In this document: piece by piece, positions 47,498 through 59,986 of the stretch
Position numbering within the stretch: the stretch's first letter is position 1
Layout: every line of letters begins with the position of its first letter
Assembly (NCBI GenBank): GCA_029706075.1
Contig: JAINUG010000114.1
Coordinates: 2,356,001 to 2,420,000, forward strand
Origin: Aldrovandia affinis
Taxonomy: Eukaryota > Chordata > Actinopteri > Notacanthiformes > Halosauridae
Length of the DNA: 64,000 nucleotides
Reading direction: 5' to 3'
The notes under the pieces: model-generated
What the model saw: the letters and a program-made list of their open reading frames with translations, nothing else
The model's database searches: none
What the model was told of the DNA's origin: nothing
Program-made: the position numbers and the translations under genes

Positions 47498-49464
47498 ATT
47501 TAGGGAAATGGGTAAGTTGTGGCAATGTGTCGAGTGATTCCACAAGAAGTCACTGTCTAAATTACAATGCACAGATTCTAAGCAGTGAAATATGAGTGAA
47601 GTCACCCATTGTACTACAGCATGAACTGAACTCCATTGACAACCTCAATCACAAACTCTGCTCCATCAGCTGAAATCATTTTAAATTACTTCTCAATGGC
47701 TTATTATGGGAACAGGCCGTTCAGACAGAAATACTGTTACTCTTCTCCAGACCCCTCCATATCTTAGCAACAGGAGAGAAGATAAATTAAAACATTCATA
47801 CTTAGGGTGAAATAAGGGGTAAGAGAATATAAAGAGACAATACAAATGAAAATTCACACAACTGTCCTAACAGCAAATTGTCCAGGAAAAAAACAATTTG
47901 TATTAATTTAGCAAAGCTGTAAAATTGCACCATAAATATATGCCTTCAAATCATATGCATGTTTGCAGAAGGCATGTCTGTTCAAGCATTCTGACTTAAT
48001 TATATCACAAAAAAGATTCACATGCTAATACATTTCATTTCAATTAAACCAAATATGAAAAACACGATCAATGTGAAGCATAGAAAATATTACAGGACAG
48101 AAAATCAGTGGCATCTAATGTTACTGAGTTCAAATATGCCTGAAATTGTCAATATTTTGAAGAGTTTTCTCTGAAATCATTGTTTCTCTGAAATCATTGG
48201 CTTTTTAAAAATGTTTAAACACACTGAAATCCTAATGAATCAATCAAAATAATAGTTATTGCGTGTTTTGTATGTCTTTTGCAAATCACACAAAAAGAGA
48301 GACCTTTTTTACATAAAAGTTTATTTACATAAATTACATTCTTCAAGGTTGCAAGGTCGTCACCACATGGCAGATAATTTCCATGATCACAGTAATCTTT
48401 TTGTTGTTAATTGCACACACCTTGGTGATGCTAATGAAAAAAACACAAATTGGCAACGGAAGCAGGCTGCATTTTCACTCGGGCATTTACCAGCAAGTCA
48501 TGTTGCATCTCATACAAATCCAGTTTCAGACTTCAGACAGACAGCAGCTTTAATCCCTTCCTCCCATTAACTGGCCTGCCTTTAGTTTCTGCTCCTGAGG
48601 AAGAAAAAAATCACAATTTCATTTCAAACACAGACATTAAACGTTTTTTTTCCCTTCTTATTTTTATGAAGTTGTTTGCTTTGCCACAGGTGCTCACCGA
48701 TTCTCTCTCCTGAAGCCTTTCATTACAGCAGGAGGAGCTAGGGCCGTGGCGCCGTGGAGAGGAAGATATCTGCTCATGCATTCAAAATGATAAAGCACTA
48801 TCTTTTATGTGACAAACAGCCAGCAACTACAAACACAGGTGTAGAGTCGAGGCATTTCCCCCTCTAGTGCAATGGATTATTTATGTCTGCAGCACACGTC
48901 CCATTACATTAAATGAATATTACTGTGTTTCATCATAATTATTCTGCCTTTCCGTTCACTCGTTATGAAATGTGTACCACTATGTGTTTGCAGCTAAACC
49001 GATGAGAGAAGAGCTTTATGTTGTGTCGGGGTATCATCTCTGTCATGTTTGTAGGTTTTCAGAGTACTTTACACTCGTCTTAAGCATTTCTCTCGCCTGT
49101 GAGCTCTGTCTGCCTTTGTGTGCTTCCTGATTAGCTTGCTTGTATAAACATATTCCTTGGCGTGCTCACTTTTCTTTGCACGAGTGCTTATCTGATTACA
49201 ACTTAACTCTTTTCAACCACTCTTTCTGCAAACACTTTGTTCTTTGCTATGGTACTTGATTGAGCATGTCTGTATTGTGTGTCCCTGTAGTTTCCAGACG
49301 CTTCTCATCAGAACTGCATCACAACCTGATTACGCTCATGTGAAACCTTCAGGGGAAGATTCATTTGTAATTAATAGCGGGAAATGGTATGCAGTATAAA
49401 GAACCTGGGGAAAGTGGTGCAGGCTCCCATATGCACTCCATCTAAGCCCCTGAAGACCAAGGTC

Positions 49465-49645
49465 AGGACAATAATACATTGTTTATCTGCATAGCAAGGA
49501 AGAAAGCTTGCATATTATACATTCTTATAGCTGAATATTTACTGAAGCAATCTTTCTCCAGGGTACGGCAGCAGCACGCCACCTGGGAATTGAACCTGGT
49601 ACCTTCTGGTTCCAAGCATGGCTCCTTATCCTCTGACAGGCCAGA
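49465..49645 (-). mobile_element. tRNA-derived SINE copy
   Basis: In complement: a B-box-like AGGTTCAATTCCC, GTACCCTGGAG, then ATTGCTTCAGTAAATATTCA and GCTATAAGAATG. Head and core of the same SINE as at 23370, diverged. Confidence 0.7.
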
Positions 49646-50182
49646 CAGAAGAGACTGACTGTCAGCCATGACATCACTGTGCAGGACTGTGTGTTCTGTT
49701 CTTAGTAAGATTGGTAGGACACTGTGGAGACTGAATGAGACATGCAGACTAAGAGCTCCTTATGAGAAGAGGCCTCTCACTTGATCTTTGGCAACGGATT
49801 CTGAGCTGGGTAGGATTGGATGTACCAGGTCTCGCTTGTCCAAAGCCTTTGAACAGGTACCTATGAGTAGCAATGTTGGCTCTCTAGAGTAAGGGGAAAT
49901 ACAACACTGATGCTTCTGCATGCTACTATAGCCAACTTTATTTCTTGGACAGGGATTTTTGTCAGTTATTATTTTAATTCTGAAGGCCAGACAAACTCTC
50001 CATTCTGAGGGGGAAAACTACTAACCAAAAAATGTTTTTTAACTAAAACTAAATGTTTTTTCCTACAAAGCTTCACAGCACAAAAAAAGTTAAGAGAATT
50101 ACAGTTGATGTTACAATTGACAGCATTTTCTTGTATAGATATTTATAAGGAGGGTCTTGAAATAAATAGCTTATCTGTGTCT

Positions 50183-50233
50183 CTTAATCAGTGACCACTT
50201 CTGTCAGCAGTTTTGAAGTGGTCACTGATTAAG
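50183..50233. repeat. Perfect 19-bp inverted repeat, 13-nt loop
   Basis: CTTAATCAGTGACCACTTC at 50183-50201 and its exact complement at 50215-50233. No transposon ends recognised around it. Confidence 0.9.
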
Positions 50234-51740
50234 TCCTATCTCAATAGTAGAGACCATGTGCTTTTGATCCTGTGTGAAGCTTCACTTCCTAACCAAGGAG
50301 TACATTTTGTTTTTGTTTTTGCAAATCTTCATGCACTCACAAGCCCTCTCTTTGAAGGCCTGAATCTCTTTGCAAGATTAATATGATTTCCTGAGGGGCC
50401 CCTTTCTTTGCCCTGTATGTTGATTCAGCACGTTGCCTTGGTAACAAAATGCATGTTACTTTTTGGTAGTCATTTCTGACCATTTCAATTAATATATATG
50501 GCCAAATTGAAAATGTTGCTTTTGGAATGTAATTTTGTATAATGTTATACTTTATCAATTGAAGAAACGTTTATGGTGTAGAATGACATGGAGTTAGAAA
50601 CACCAATGACTAGACTAATGTCTATATGTAACTAAGTAACTAATAAGTAACTAGTCATTTGAACTTACAGTGAGTAAACTCTTACTGGAATAAAAAACAA
50701 AACAAAAATGTCCAATGTGAGTTTAATCACACAAACAAAGATTTGCATGTGTAGAATTTGGGTATTTCACTTTTAGAATATTGCTTCTTTAGTAGTAGTA
50801 GTATTCAATCTCACTTTGGTAGTATGTAATTACATGAAAACTACATATAACTTATTCAGTCATATATGTAATATATACTTTATTATATACTATATTATCA
50901 GCCATGTATCATATATGTCACATAAGTCACATAAACAGATACCTACTGTCTATTCTAAATATAAATTGTGCAACTAATTACAATTAGTGTATTGATTAAT
51001 GTCCGTCTGTCTGTGAGCAGAATCATTAATAAGATTAGAGACAAATTTGGATGAAACTTTGTTAAATGTATTGCTTTGGTTTAGGGAGAAAATATTACAT
51101 TTTAGGGGCACTATGACAACTCTTAATGGCTGCAGAGGTGGTCACTATCTTGTGTGCCACTCTAATTTTCTTTAGGCTTCTTATGAAATAAACACATTTT
51201 AATGTCAGCTGTCCTCTGTTTCACTGCTTGATGTCATCAGCTTTTTTTACCCACATCTGCTGCATAAGCTTATTATTGTACCACAGCTAGAATTATGATC
51301 ATACATATTTATATCCAGTCTAATTATGACCATAAGTATTTATTACCTGTATAATGATGATCATACTTATTTCCTAGATGTAGAATTATGGTCTTACATA
51401 TTTCTCAATGGTAGGATGGTCATTTATACTTTCCCCACTTATAACTATATATGATTACAATATCCAAAAATCTACATTTCTGGGTGATAGGTCAATTTAG
51501 TCACATTAGTATGTAGTATGGTTGCAAGGCCGTCACCACATTTTCCATTTTCCATTTAGTATGTTCATTTTCCATAAACATACTAAACCTGTGATTTTGA
51601 GAATTCAAAGCTTTTGTTTTTTCCTGGCTTTCAGTTAAGATAGAGACACGTCAATTGTGTGACTGAAAGGAATGGAAACAAAGATTCTCAGATGACTGTG
51701 ATACAGATTCTCTCATGGCCAAGCCAGCTTAAAATATGTA

Positions 51741-52784
51741 GCTAACTGTCAAAATAATGATGAGTGTAATGAAGGATACAAAGTACATTGAAAGCAGGTG
51801 CTTCCACACTGGTGTGGTTCCTGAGTTAATTAAGCAATTAATATCACATCATGCTTAGGGTCATGTATAAAAATGCTGAACAAGCCCAGTTGCCCATTCT
51901 TTGGGCTATCATGGCTAGACAAGATCTTATTGACTTTGGAAGAGGGGTGATTGTTGGAGCACATTTGGCAGGAGCTTCAGCAATGAAGACTGCTCAACTT
52001 GCTGATGCTTCATGAGTAACAGTGGGAAAGGTGAGGTTGGCATGGAAGTCAACCCCTTAGAGGGAAGGTAAGTGCTGATAAATACAAAACCATTCTGTGA
52101 GTGAGTGATCACCTTCATCCTATCTTGAAGCATTTTTTTTCTTTGTTAATATTTTTATTAGAAAATTATATCATTATTAGTGACAAGCAGATTGTTGGAA
52201 ATGGCATGCATATTTAATCATTTTAAATCCCCTATACACATCCCACCTGGCTGGTCTTGTAAATTAGGGAAAAGGAGAAAAAAGAATGTAGTAATAGTAA
52301 TACATACAAACACAGACACACATACATACATATCTATATGCATACATACTTGGGCATGCATACAAAAGACAATACATACAATAGAAATATAATAAAACAA
52401 CATATATATGTAGAAAAAAGAAAGAATATAGATTAATCTTGAAGCATTTATATCCTGATGGGAGTGGTCTCCTCCAGAGTAAAAATACCCCATCCATAGG
52501 GTACGAGTGGTCACTGAATTGTTTGATGAACAGGAAAACGATGTAAACCATATGCCATGGCTGTCTTTGTCACCAGATCTCAACCCAGTTGAACACTTAT
52601 GGGATTTTTTGGAGCACCACCATCAACACATTATGTAATTTCTCAAGGAAGAATGGTGTTGCCTCCAATAGAGTACCAGACACTTGTAGAATCTATACAA
52701 AGGTGCATTGAAGCTATCATGGCAGCTCGTGGTGGCCCAACACCCTATTGAGACACATTATATTGGTGTTTTGGCAGTTACCTG
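51741..52784 (+). mobile_element. Tc1-like element, interrupted by a retroposed insert
   Basis: TA flanks. Left end AACTGTCAAAATAATG, right end in complement AACTGCCAAAACACC. Transposase pieces: MARQDLIDFGRGVIVGAHLA then GASAMKTAQLADAS before a stop (51911-52016), and WLSLSPDLNPVEHLWDFLEH (52557-52616). The middle is deleted and a 300-bp insert (52136-52435) breaks it. Confidence 0.75.
52136..52435 (-). mobile_element. Retroposed insert with 14-bp target duplication
   Basis: Flanked by ATCTTGAAGCATTT at 52122-52135 and 52436-52449. It starts with a T-run, so the minus strand carries AATAAAAATATTAAC...poly(A). This is a 5'-truncated LINE or other reverse-transcribed RNA. Contains GTATGTATG-type repeats. 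Confidence 0.8.
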
Positions 52785-53094
52785 TAGCTCACTATCCATA
52801 CTCATCAGTTGTGAATGTGGCTGCAGGGGGCATCTCTCCACAGCCTCTCAAGTCTCCACACTCTATCGTCCACACACCCTGACTGTGAGGCTGTGATTTG
52901 GCCAGTCTTTCCTGGCCGAGTAGGCTCTTAATATAGCTCACCGTCCACACACGCCTTCAAGGAAATGGCTGGTTGCTGTGTGTCTGAAACAGGAAGTGTT
53001 TTTCTCTGAAACAGGAAGTGTTTTATCATGTGAATCTCAGTTGTTTAGCCTTTTTTAAATCATTTAAACTCTGGACCAAAAACGAAATGCCCTT

Positions 53095-53165
53095 ACATTT
53101 ATTTCTTTAGCAGATGCATGTTTTTCTAGAGTGACTTACATAGTGCATAACATAAGGTTATAATG
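53095..53165 (-). mobile_element. Decayed SINE tail
   Basis: TTAGCAGATGCATGTTTTTC then TAGAGTGACTTAC resembles the complement of the SINE tail seen at 14234. Confidence 0.45.
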
Positions 53166-53531
53166 AAGAAGAAGTTACAAGAAAGTTAAAATCATTAACT
53201 TAGATTTTAACCGAAGAAGCATACATTTACATGATTATATGTTTTCCTACCATCATGTCATATCTGTATACAGTATGGATTGCTTGCAGTAGCTCCGTCA
53301 CTATCTATGGGTGTTCGAACTTATGAGTTTATCCCTGAAGTCAATGGCTAAAGGGATTCAACCCCTGGGGTTTATCCTAGAAATCACTGCTTAAGGAGAT
53401 TCAACCTGAGGGTTGATCCCTGAAGTTACTGCCTAAGCGTATCCATTTGGTTGAATATATCCCCTTGAAGCCTCTTCTTTTTTATTCTTTTTTAATTGTT
53501 ATTAGATAATAGACAGACTTACATACGCATA

Positions 53532-54105
53532 CACTATCGGTCAAAAGTTTTAGAACACCCCCATTTTCCAGTTTTTACTGAAATTTAAGCAGTTCAAGTC
53601 CAGTGAATAACCTGAAATGGTACAAAGGTAAGCGGTAAACTGCCAGAGGTTTTAAAAAAGTTTAGGTTACCAAAAACTGAAAAAATATCTAAATCCCTTT
53701 TCAGGGAACAAGTAATGGGTTAACGTGGGTTAACAGTTACTCTGTGCTAGTCGCCGACTCTGGATCCAGCAAAAGAGCTCCAGACCATCATGCTTCCTCC
53801 TTCATGTTTGACAGTTGGTGTCACACACTGAGGAACCATCCTTTCGCCTACTCGATGGCCTACAAAAACCTTCAAATTTTTATTAATTGGTCCATAAGAC
53901 CTTCTTCCAGTCTTCAGTAGTCTAATGGCAGTGCTTCATGGCCCAGACAAGCCTCTTTTTTTCTTATTTTGCCATCTTAGCAATGGCTTTCTTACTGCCA
54001 CTCAACCTGTCAAACCTGCAGCTCGAAGTCTTCTCTTCACAGTTGAAACTGAGACTTCCTTACTTCGACCAGTGTTAAGCTGTGCTTGAAGCTGTTATCC
54101 TGTGA
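53532..54105 (-). mobile_element. Tc1-like element B, same family and deletion as A
   Basis: The end CGGTCAAAAGTTTTAGAACA at 53536 matches element A at 32460. The transposase fragment is on the minus strand, from about 54050 to 53740, with the same truncated end after the GD motif and the same 3' noncoding sequence. The far inverted end is missing. Confidence 0.85.
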
Positions 54106-54117
54106 GCCACCAAAAGT

Positions 54118-54895
54118 CAGTGGACACCCCTACTAATTATTGAGTTCAGGTGTTTCAGCCACACCCATTGCCAACACGTGCATAAAATCCAGCACATAGC
54201 CATGCAATCTCCACAGACAAGCATTTAGAATTCAGAATGGTTTGTAAAGAGCTCAGTGACTTTAAACGTGGCACTGTCTTAGGATGCCACCTTTGCCATA
54301 AGTCAGTTTGTGAAATTAGATGTGCCCCGGTCAACTGTAAGTGCTATTATTGTGAAGTGGAAGCGCCTAGGAGCAACAACAGCTCGGCCACGAAGTGGTA
54401 GACCACGCAAACTCACAGAGCGGAGCCGACGAGAGTGCTGCAGCGCATAGCGCGTAAAAATCGCCTATCATCTGCTGCATCACTCACTACAGAGTACCAA
54501 ACTGCCTCTGGAAACACCATCAGCACAACAACTGTGCATCCATAGCTTCATGGAATGGGTTTCCATGGCCGAGCAGCTGCACACAAGCCTCACATCACCC
54601 ATGCGCAATGTCACTCTGGAGCAGTGGAAACGGCTGGAGTGGAATGTAAAGTCATGCCAGGAGCAACTGTGCCCACTCTGGAGCAGTTTGGGATAAGTTC
54701 CAGTGAAGGGTATTCTTTGATACAAAGACAGTGATGAATCCAGCGCCCCTTCACTCCATCTGGCAGGAAAGCCTCAACCCCATTGAACATCTTTGGGAGA
54801 AGAGTGGCAGCTGTCATCAGTGCCTGACCTCACAGATGTTCTTTTTGGGGTCCAACTCCAAAATGGAAATTCCCAGAAATGCCCATGGTTTTAAG
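54118..54895 (+). mobile_element. Second Tc1-like element, truncated
   Basis: Starts CCACCAAAAGTCAGTGGACA, a Tc1-family end. Transposase pieces follow: ELSDFKRGTVLGCHLCHKS-like (54250), then CPGQL/KWKRLGATTARPRSG (54330-54410), and NPIEHLWEKSG near 54776. Several frameshifts and a deleted middle. The right inverted end is not found. It abuts element B. Confidence 0.7.
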
Positions 54896-55349
54896 AATGG
54901 TTTTAGAATGGTGTAGGAAACCAAAAAATTTACGTTATTTTTTAAATTATTATTAATAAAGACTCACATCCCCCCGCAATTGATATCTGACAATAACTGT
55001 ATTACTGTCTTCACTCATTTGAGAAAAACAAAAAGAAAAGTATGATCACCAAAGACTTACTACTCCTCGACCTGGCCCACCACAGAAACCACAGGAAGGT
55101 GTGGGTCTACAAACATTTTATAATTTGGGAAGCATTCTCAAAAGCTCTGGGAGTGATTGCAATGACATTATCTAAAGATCTAAGAAAATTACGAAGCACT
55201 CATAATTTTCTGTCGTGGTTTCATTTGAGCTTTAATTCGAGTTTTTCCACTTGATACCCTTTCACTATTATTCTGGCTTCTCTGTGCCCATATGTTTGTT
55301 GTTCTTGTTCGTCCTGTGACAATGTATTAAATGTACCACGCCATGGTGG

Positions 55350-55398
55350 ACTTGTAAGTCCTTCTGGATAAGAGTGCCTGCCAAATAAATAAATATAT
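55350..55398 (+). mobile_element. SINE tail fragment
   Basis: TTGTAAGTCCTTCTGGATAA then GAGTGCCTGCCAAATAAATA, the 3' tail of the fish SINE family in this window. Confidence 0.6.
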
Positions 55399-57109
55399 AA
55401 ACATTAATTAAAGTGTCCATGGCAAAGGAACGTTGCAGGCCCATGTGATGGGTCAGGTAATTTTTTTGAATGAGCGTCACCTTTGTTGAGTGCGTCACAG
55501 CCTGCTTGTATAAAATTGGCTCTGCGTCCGTCTGAAAATGTAAATTAGACAAGCCCACAATCTGAGATGAACAGGGTGATGCTCCGCAGAGACTGAGGGC
55601 ACAAAGCTCATTCACCTCCGCAATCACTGGGTGCTTATCCATTCCTGCAATCAATTCATACATATACCAGATTAAATTATCATATCCCCTGCTTCAGCAA
55701 TACACTTGAAAAGACACCGTGAGCACGTGAAGTTACACCTTTTGACAAATTTGTAATTTTTTTGTTGCTGCGTTTCCAATGACCAATTGAGTTTCATATA
55801 TATTTATTTGATCAGTTTTTCAATAATCTTTTATCCCGATTTTGTTTTCTACCACCTAAGAGAGATTCAGTACCAGACCAGGGGATGAACCGCACACTGA
55901 AATCTTTATCAAGGTGGGTCACTTGGCAGCCAATAAATAGATTCAATGAATAATTAGCATTATTAAAACTAATGTGGAACACTAGTTTGCTTGTGGGGCA
56001 TTGTCATGAGACAGGCTGAAAGTATACTCCAGTCATAATAATTTCTGTCTGTGTGTTTCTACAGAGATAGCTCAAACACAAACACTCTGGTGTCTCTCCA
56101 CCTCCTTTGTGCAGCTAAAGGGAGAAGTTTCCTCTGGTGAACATTTGACATGCTATGAATGTTCACCAGAAGAAACATTCACAGTACTCCTTACCCGCAA
56201 GTAAAAATACCCAGAAAAGACAAGTCCAAATGACAAGACATACTCCAGACGAGGAGTAAATGGTAGGAGGAGCAGGGTTCTTCCTATGTGGAAAGTCTTG
56301 TTTTTCAATCTGCTTCAAATTTCAGACCACATAAAAATGAGTCATAGTTTAGAAAATAGGGTGTACTGTGGAATCTATACCTTAACACAATCCATTAAAA
56401 ACAATGACTCTTAAAGAGCATGTTGATTTACATTGTACACCATGCATAGTACATGTAATAGATGCTTGTACGTCAACCATAAAATTACAATATTTCCGAT
56501 GCATTTTTCCCCTCATTTTCACTTGTAGCTTTCACTTAGTAAAGCTCTTAATTCTGTGAGGATCCTCTGTAAAATGAGCGGAATGTGGTGGTTGATAATG
56601 AGGCCCCAGAGCTTAGGAGCACTTGACCACAGGAAACTGGGGAAATGGAATTGTTGTTTCATGGAATGATGTCAGTACCAATGAAGTACCAACTTTGACA
56701 TTACAGATTGGGGGTTTATCACATGGACACACGTTTTGAGTGCATGAAACCCACAGTAAATTCAACCATTGTCTTTTATTTCAATTTCAACTCGAAAAAA
56801 AGAAATGACAAAATTTCCAATTAATTGTATTGGTTTGCTGCCAGAGCAGTGTAGGTGTAAGCACACCATACACTTCTAGAAAATGAAGATTGTCTGAAGG
56901 TAGAGTATTATAAATTACAATCTGACAGATACTTTTGTTGTGGTTTTATTAGTTGCACGCTAATGATGATGCAGTACAATATATACAATATATTTGAATA
57001 ATCCCACCTTGAGAATGGTACAGCCACCACCTTGAAATAGCATAGAGAGCTAAGCTGTAACTGTATGTTTCATGTAGGTATATTACTGTACTGTACTGTA
57101 TATTGAAAA

Positions 57110-57111
<2 letters not shown>

Positions 57112-57151
<40 letters not shown>
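57112..57151. repeat. (GT)n microsatellite
   Basis: 40 bp of uninterrupted GT. Confidence 0.98.
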
Positions 57152-57154
<3 letters not shown>

Positions 57155-57954
57155 AGAGCTTGGGATCTACTGTCTGGCAGAGCAGCTTTTAGGAAATGTT
57201 CTCTGTGGTGTGTAGCCTACTTCCTTGTTGTTTATAACATGCAAAATAAAATGTTTGTTTTATGTTGATAAGATTCTAATCAGAAGAGTCAGGGTTCAAA
57301 GTACAGGAAGGGGAGGAAATCACAGTTTATAGGATCAGGATCTACAGCATCATTTTCATCATTTTTTAAGATTACAGATCATCTTCAATTCTTCTTTCAG
57401 AGGAAAACAATATTTCGACTGTATTGTATGTGATATTGGTTTGCAGATTAATCTATTTGTCCAAGGAGAATAACATATCCTGATATAAAAAACATTAAAT
57501 TGCATTTACTATGGTAATTTATTTTACACTTTTACAGGAGATTATACTTTTCTTTTCAGCAAAGATCACTCTTTGGAGCCTCACAGTTATAACGAATATT
57601 ACTTCTTCAAAAACTTGCCACACTTTGATAAATTAAATAAATCTAGCATGGAGTGTTTCACCACACTGAAATCAAATTAATCAGTAACTTTAAAACACGA
57701 ATCACTAATTTACAACTATACCACACTGCTTGCTGATGGAACTGAATAGCTTCTGTGATTCACTTTATTAACCTCTTATAAAACTGTAGAAAAACTCAAT
57801 TTTACTAAAGAAAAAACCCTCAACTCACCTCTCAACACACTCAACTCTCATTTTGTCCCATTTTCTTAGACTGAGGAGATTAAGATGAAGAGATGAAGAG
57901 AATAATCTTGATACCTTAGAAAAAGTCGTATTCCCCTTCTCTGTAATGTTTTTT

Positions 57955-57977
57955 CTTGTAGTGTGGTACACTACAAG
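57955..57977. repeat. Perfect 10-bp hairpin, 3-nt loop
   Basis: CTTGTAGTGT, loop GGT, ACACTACAAG. Confidence 0.85.
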
Positions 57978-58331
57978 ATTGGTATAATGGTCTAATGAAG
58001 ACATTGTATGTAAATTAATATTACATCCTTTGATTTATTTTCAATACATTTGCCATATAAGCCTTCTGTTATCATTTTTACCTGTAGAAAAATATCTAGA
58101 TCCATATACATTTGGGTGAACCACTACACTCAAGCCTTCAAATTGTGCACATTCTAATTGAATTTTATCTTAAATTGTTATTGCCGACACATTGAACTTT
58201 GGATATGTTTAAATTAATTTGCTAGGTGTCTATCTTATTCTGAATTCTATTCAAATCTTGTCTGACTATTTTAGAAGCTTCCACACTATATGGGGTGTTT
58301 GCCATACCTCAGGTTTTGTGTCACCAGTAAA

Positions 58332-58660
58332 TCCATCCATCCATCCATCCATCCATTGTCTAAGCCGCTTATTCCTGGTCAGGGTCGCGGGGGGGGTGCT
58401 GGAGCCTATCCCAGCATGCGTTCCGGGCGAGAGGCAGGAATACACCCTGGACAGGTCGCCAATCCATCGCAGGGCACACACACCATTCACTCACACACTC
58501 ATACCTACGGGCAATTTAGACTCTCCAATTAGCCTAACGTGCATGTCTTTGGACTGTGTCGGACACGGGAGAACATGCAAACTCCGCACAGAAAGGCCCC
58601 GGCCTGGATTCGAACCCGAGACCTTCTTGCTGTGAGGCGACAGTGCTATCCACTGCACCA
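58332..58660 (-). mobile_element. tRNA-derived SINE with (GGAT)n tail
   Basis: Minus-strand SINE of 329 bp between perfect target duplications TCACCAGTAAA (58321-58331 and 58661-58671). Its head has an A-box-like TGGATAGCACTGTCG and the B box GGGTTCGAATCC (58606-58617). Its 3' end is (GGAT)n, seen as ATCC repeats at 58332-58356. This repeat is common in teleosts. The perfect duplication indicates a fairly recent insertion. Confidence 0.85.
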
Positions 58661-59367
58661 TCACCAGTAAATGTTACTCATTTTCTATCTATATTTTTAT
58701 CAAGGTCATGTATGGGAATAAGGAAGAACAGAGGTCCCAACAAATCCCTGGGGGACTACACTTTCCACTTCACCATGTTCAGACGTAATAACTGTTATCG
58801 TTATTCTTTGTATTGTATCCTACCCTGGAGCCATTTTTGAATCCACTCTGAGATAACTCCTCTAATTCCTACGGATTTACGTTTGACAATTATTCACTTA
58901 TGTGATACTTTGTAAAACACTTTTTGAAAACCCACATTTATAATATCATAGGCCTGGCTTGCATTAAAACATTTTTTGTGACCTCAAAGAAGTCCAAGAC
59001 ATTTATGTAGCACAATCTTCTTCCAACAGATAATCCCTTGATGATAGATCCCAGACATCTATGAAATGGAACTAACAGGTCTGGAATTATCTGGATCTGT
59101 AAGACCTCATTCAGATATATATGAATATTATACTGCCTTGTTTCCAGTCATCAGCTATTTCCTCAGTTGCCATTAGTGTTATGACTGATACGCAGATTGA
59201 ACCCAAACGCAGGACACTGACACAGAGGATGAGATAAGGTGAGGGTATTTATTATATATATACACAATGACTGGCGCAGGGGAACAATGGTGAGTGCAGA
59301 CGAAGGAGGCAGGCAAGGAAGCGGGCAGGCTGGGAAGCTGGCTGGTCTGTGGGCAGGCAGGCAGGAT

Positions 59368-59986
59368 TTTTTTTTTTATTTTTTTATTTATTTCGATCCC
59401 CATTAGCTACTGCAACTACAGTAGCTATTCTTCCTGGGGTCGTCAAACAGCTTCAAGTGACAAGGCAACATGACATTCCAACATTGCACATGACAAACAT
59501 CACATTGAACTCATACAGACAAAACTGAAACAAACATATACAATATTACAACATAAGAATAAAACAAGAGACAAGACAAGACTAGCAACATTACAAAACA
59601 GACAAGACTAAAACAACATTACATACATGCCTCACACATAACACGTTTCAATTCATAACTTTTAGATATTTTTTTAATTCGAATTTAAATCCAGTTTTAC
59701 TATTTTCCTGTGCAATGTAGCTAGGTAGTGAATTCCATTCAAACATGGCTCGGTATAACACCGTTCTTTTGACTGCATTTGTTCTCACAATTGGTAGCAT
59801 AAAATGTCCTCCCTCCGCATGTCTGGTTAAATAATTATGTGTAGTTGAACTGAAAGTTAAACTCTGATACAAAATAAAAGGATTCTTTGTGACTATAATA
59901 TTTCAAAAAAATACTAATAATGAATATAATAATCTGTTTTTAACAAATAACCAATCAAGACAATCATTCATATTAATCACATGTGT
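59368..59986 (-). mobile_element. 5'-truncated LINE (Rex1/CR1/L2-like) in the LTR
   Basis: Flanked by GGCAGGAT at 59360-59367 and 59987-59994. The T-run at the left edge is the 3' tail of a minus-strand retroposon. The 3' UTR reads GACCCCAGGAAGAATAGCTA and ends near GGGGATCGAAATAAATAAA. The reverse transcriptase C terminus lies at 59648-59872. Confidence 0.82.
59648..59872 (-). pseudogene. LINE reverse transcriptase C-terminal fragment
   Basis: Contains HNYLTRHAEGGHFMLPIVRT and MFEWNSLPSYI, matching the conserved Y-x-TR ... R-T ... WN-x-LP end of non-LTR retrotransposon ORF2 proteins. The frame ends at a natural-looking stop; everything upstream is missing through 5' truncation. Confidence 0.8.

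Larger units (their letters stand above)
47179..51738. other. No gene recognised
   Basis: Contains a (GT)n tract, a SINE copy and a perfect hairpin. The stretch 48660-49110 is low in repeats and may be conserved noncoding sequence. Open frames are short and unrecognised. Confidence 0.5.
54930..58320. other. No gene recognised
   Basis: AT-rich. A SINE tail at 55350, a (GT)n tract at 57112 and a hairpin at 57955. The stretch 55440-55640 is low in repeats and could be conserved noncoding sequence. Confidence 0.5.

Noticed and set aside
48259..48570. 103-codon frame
   Set aside because: No similarity and no supporting signals.
58606..58617. Functional tRNA gene
   Set aside because: A and B boxes are present but no cloverleaf can be formed beyond the head; (GGAT)n tail and target duplications show a SINE.
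58219..58635. 138-codon frame with RPGFEPETFLL ending
   Set aside because: This is a translation of the SINE; the ending comes from the B-box region.
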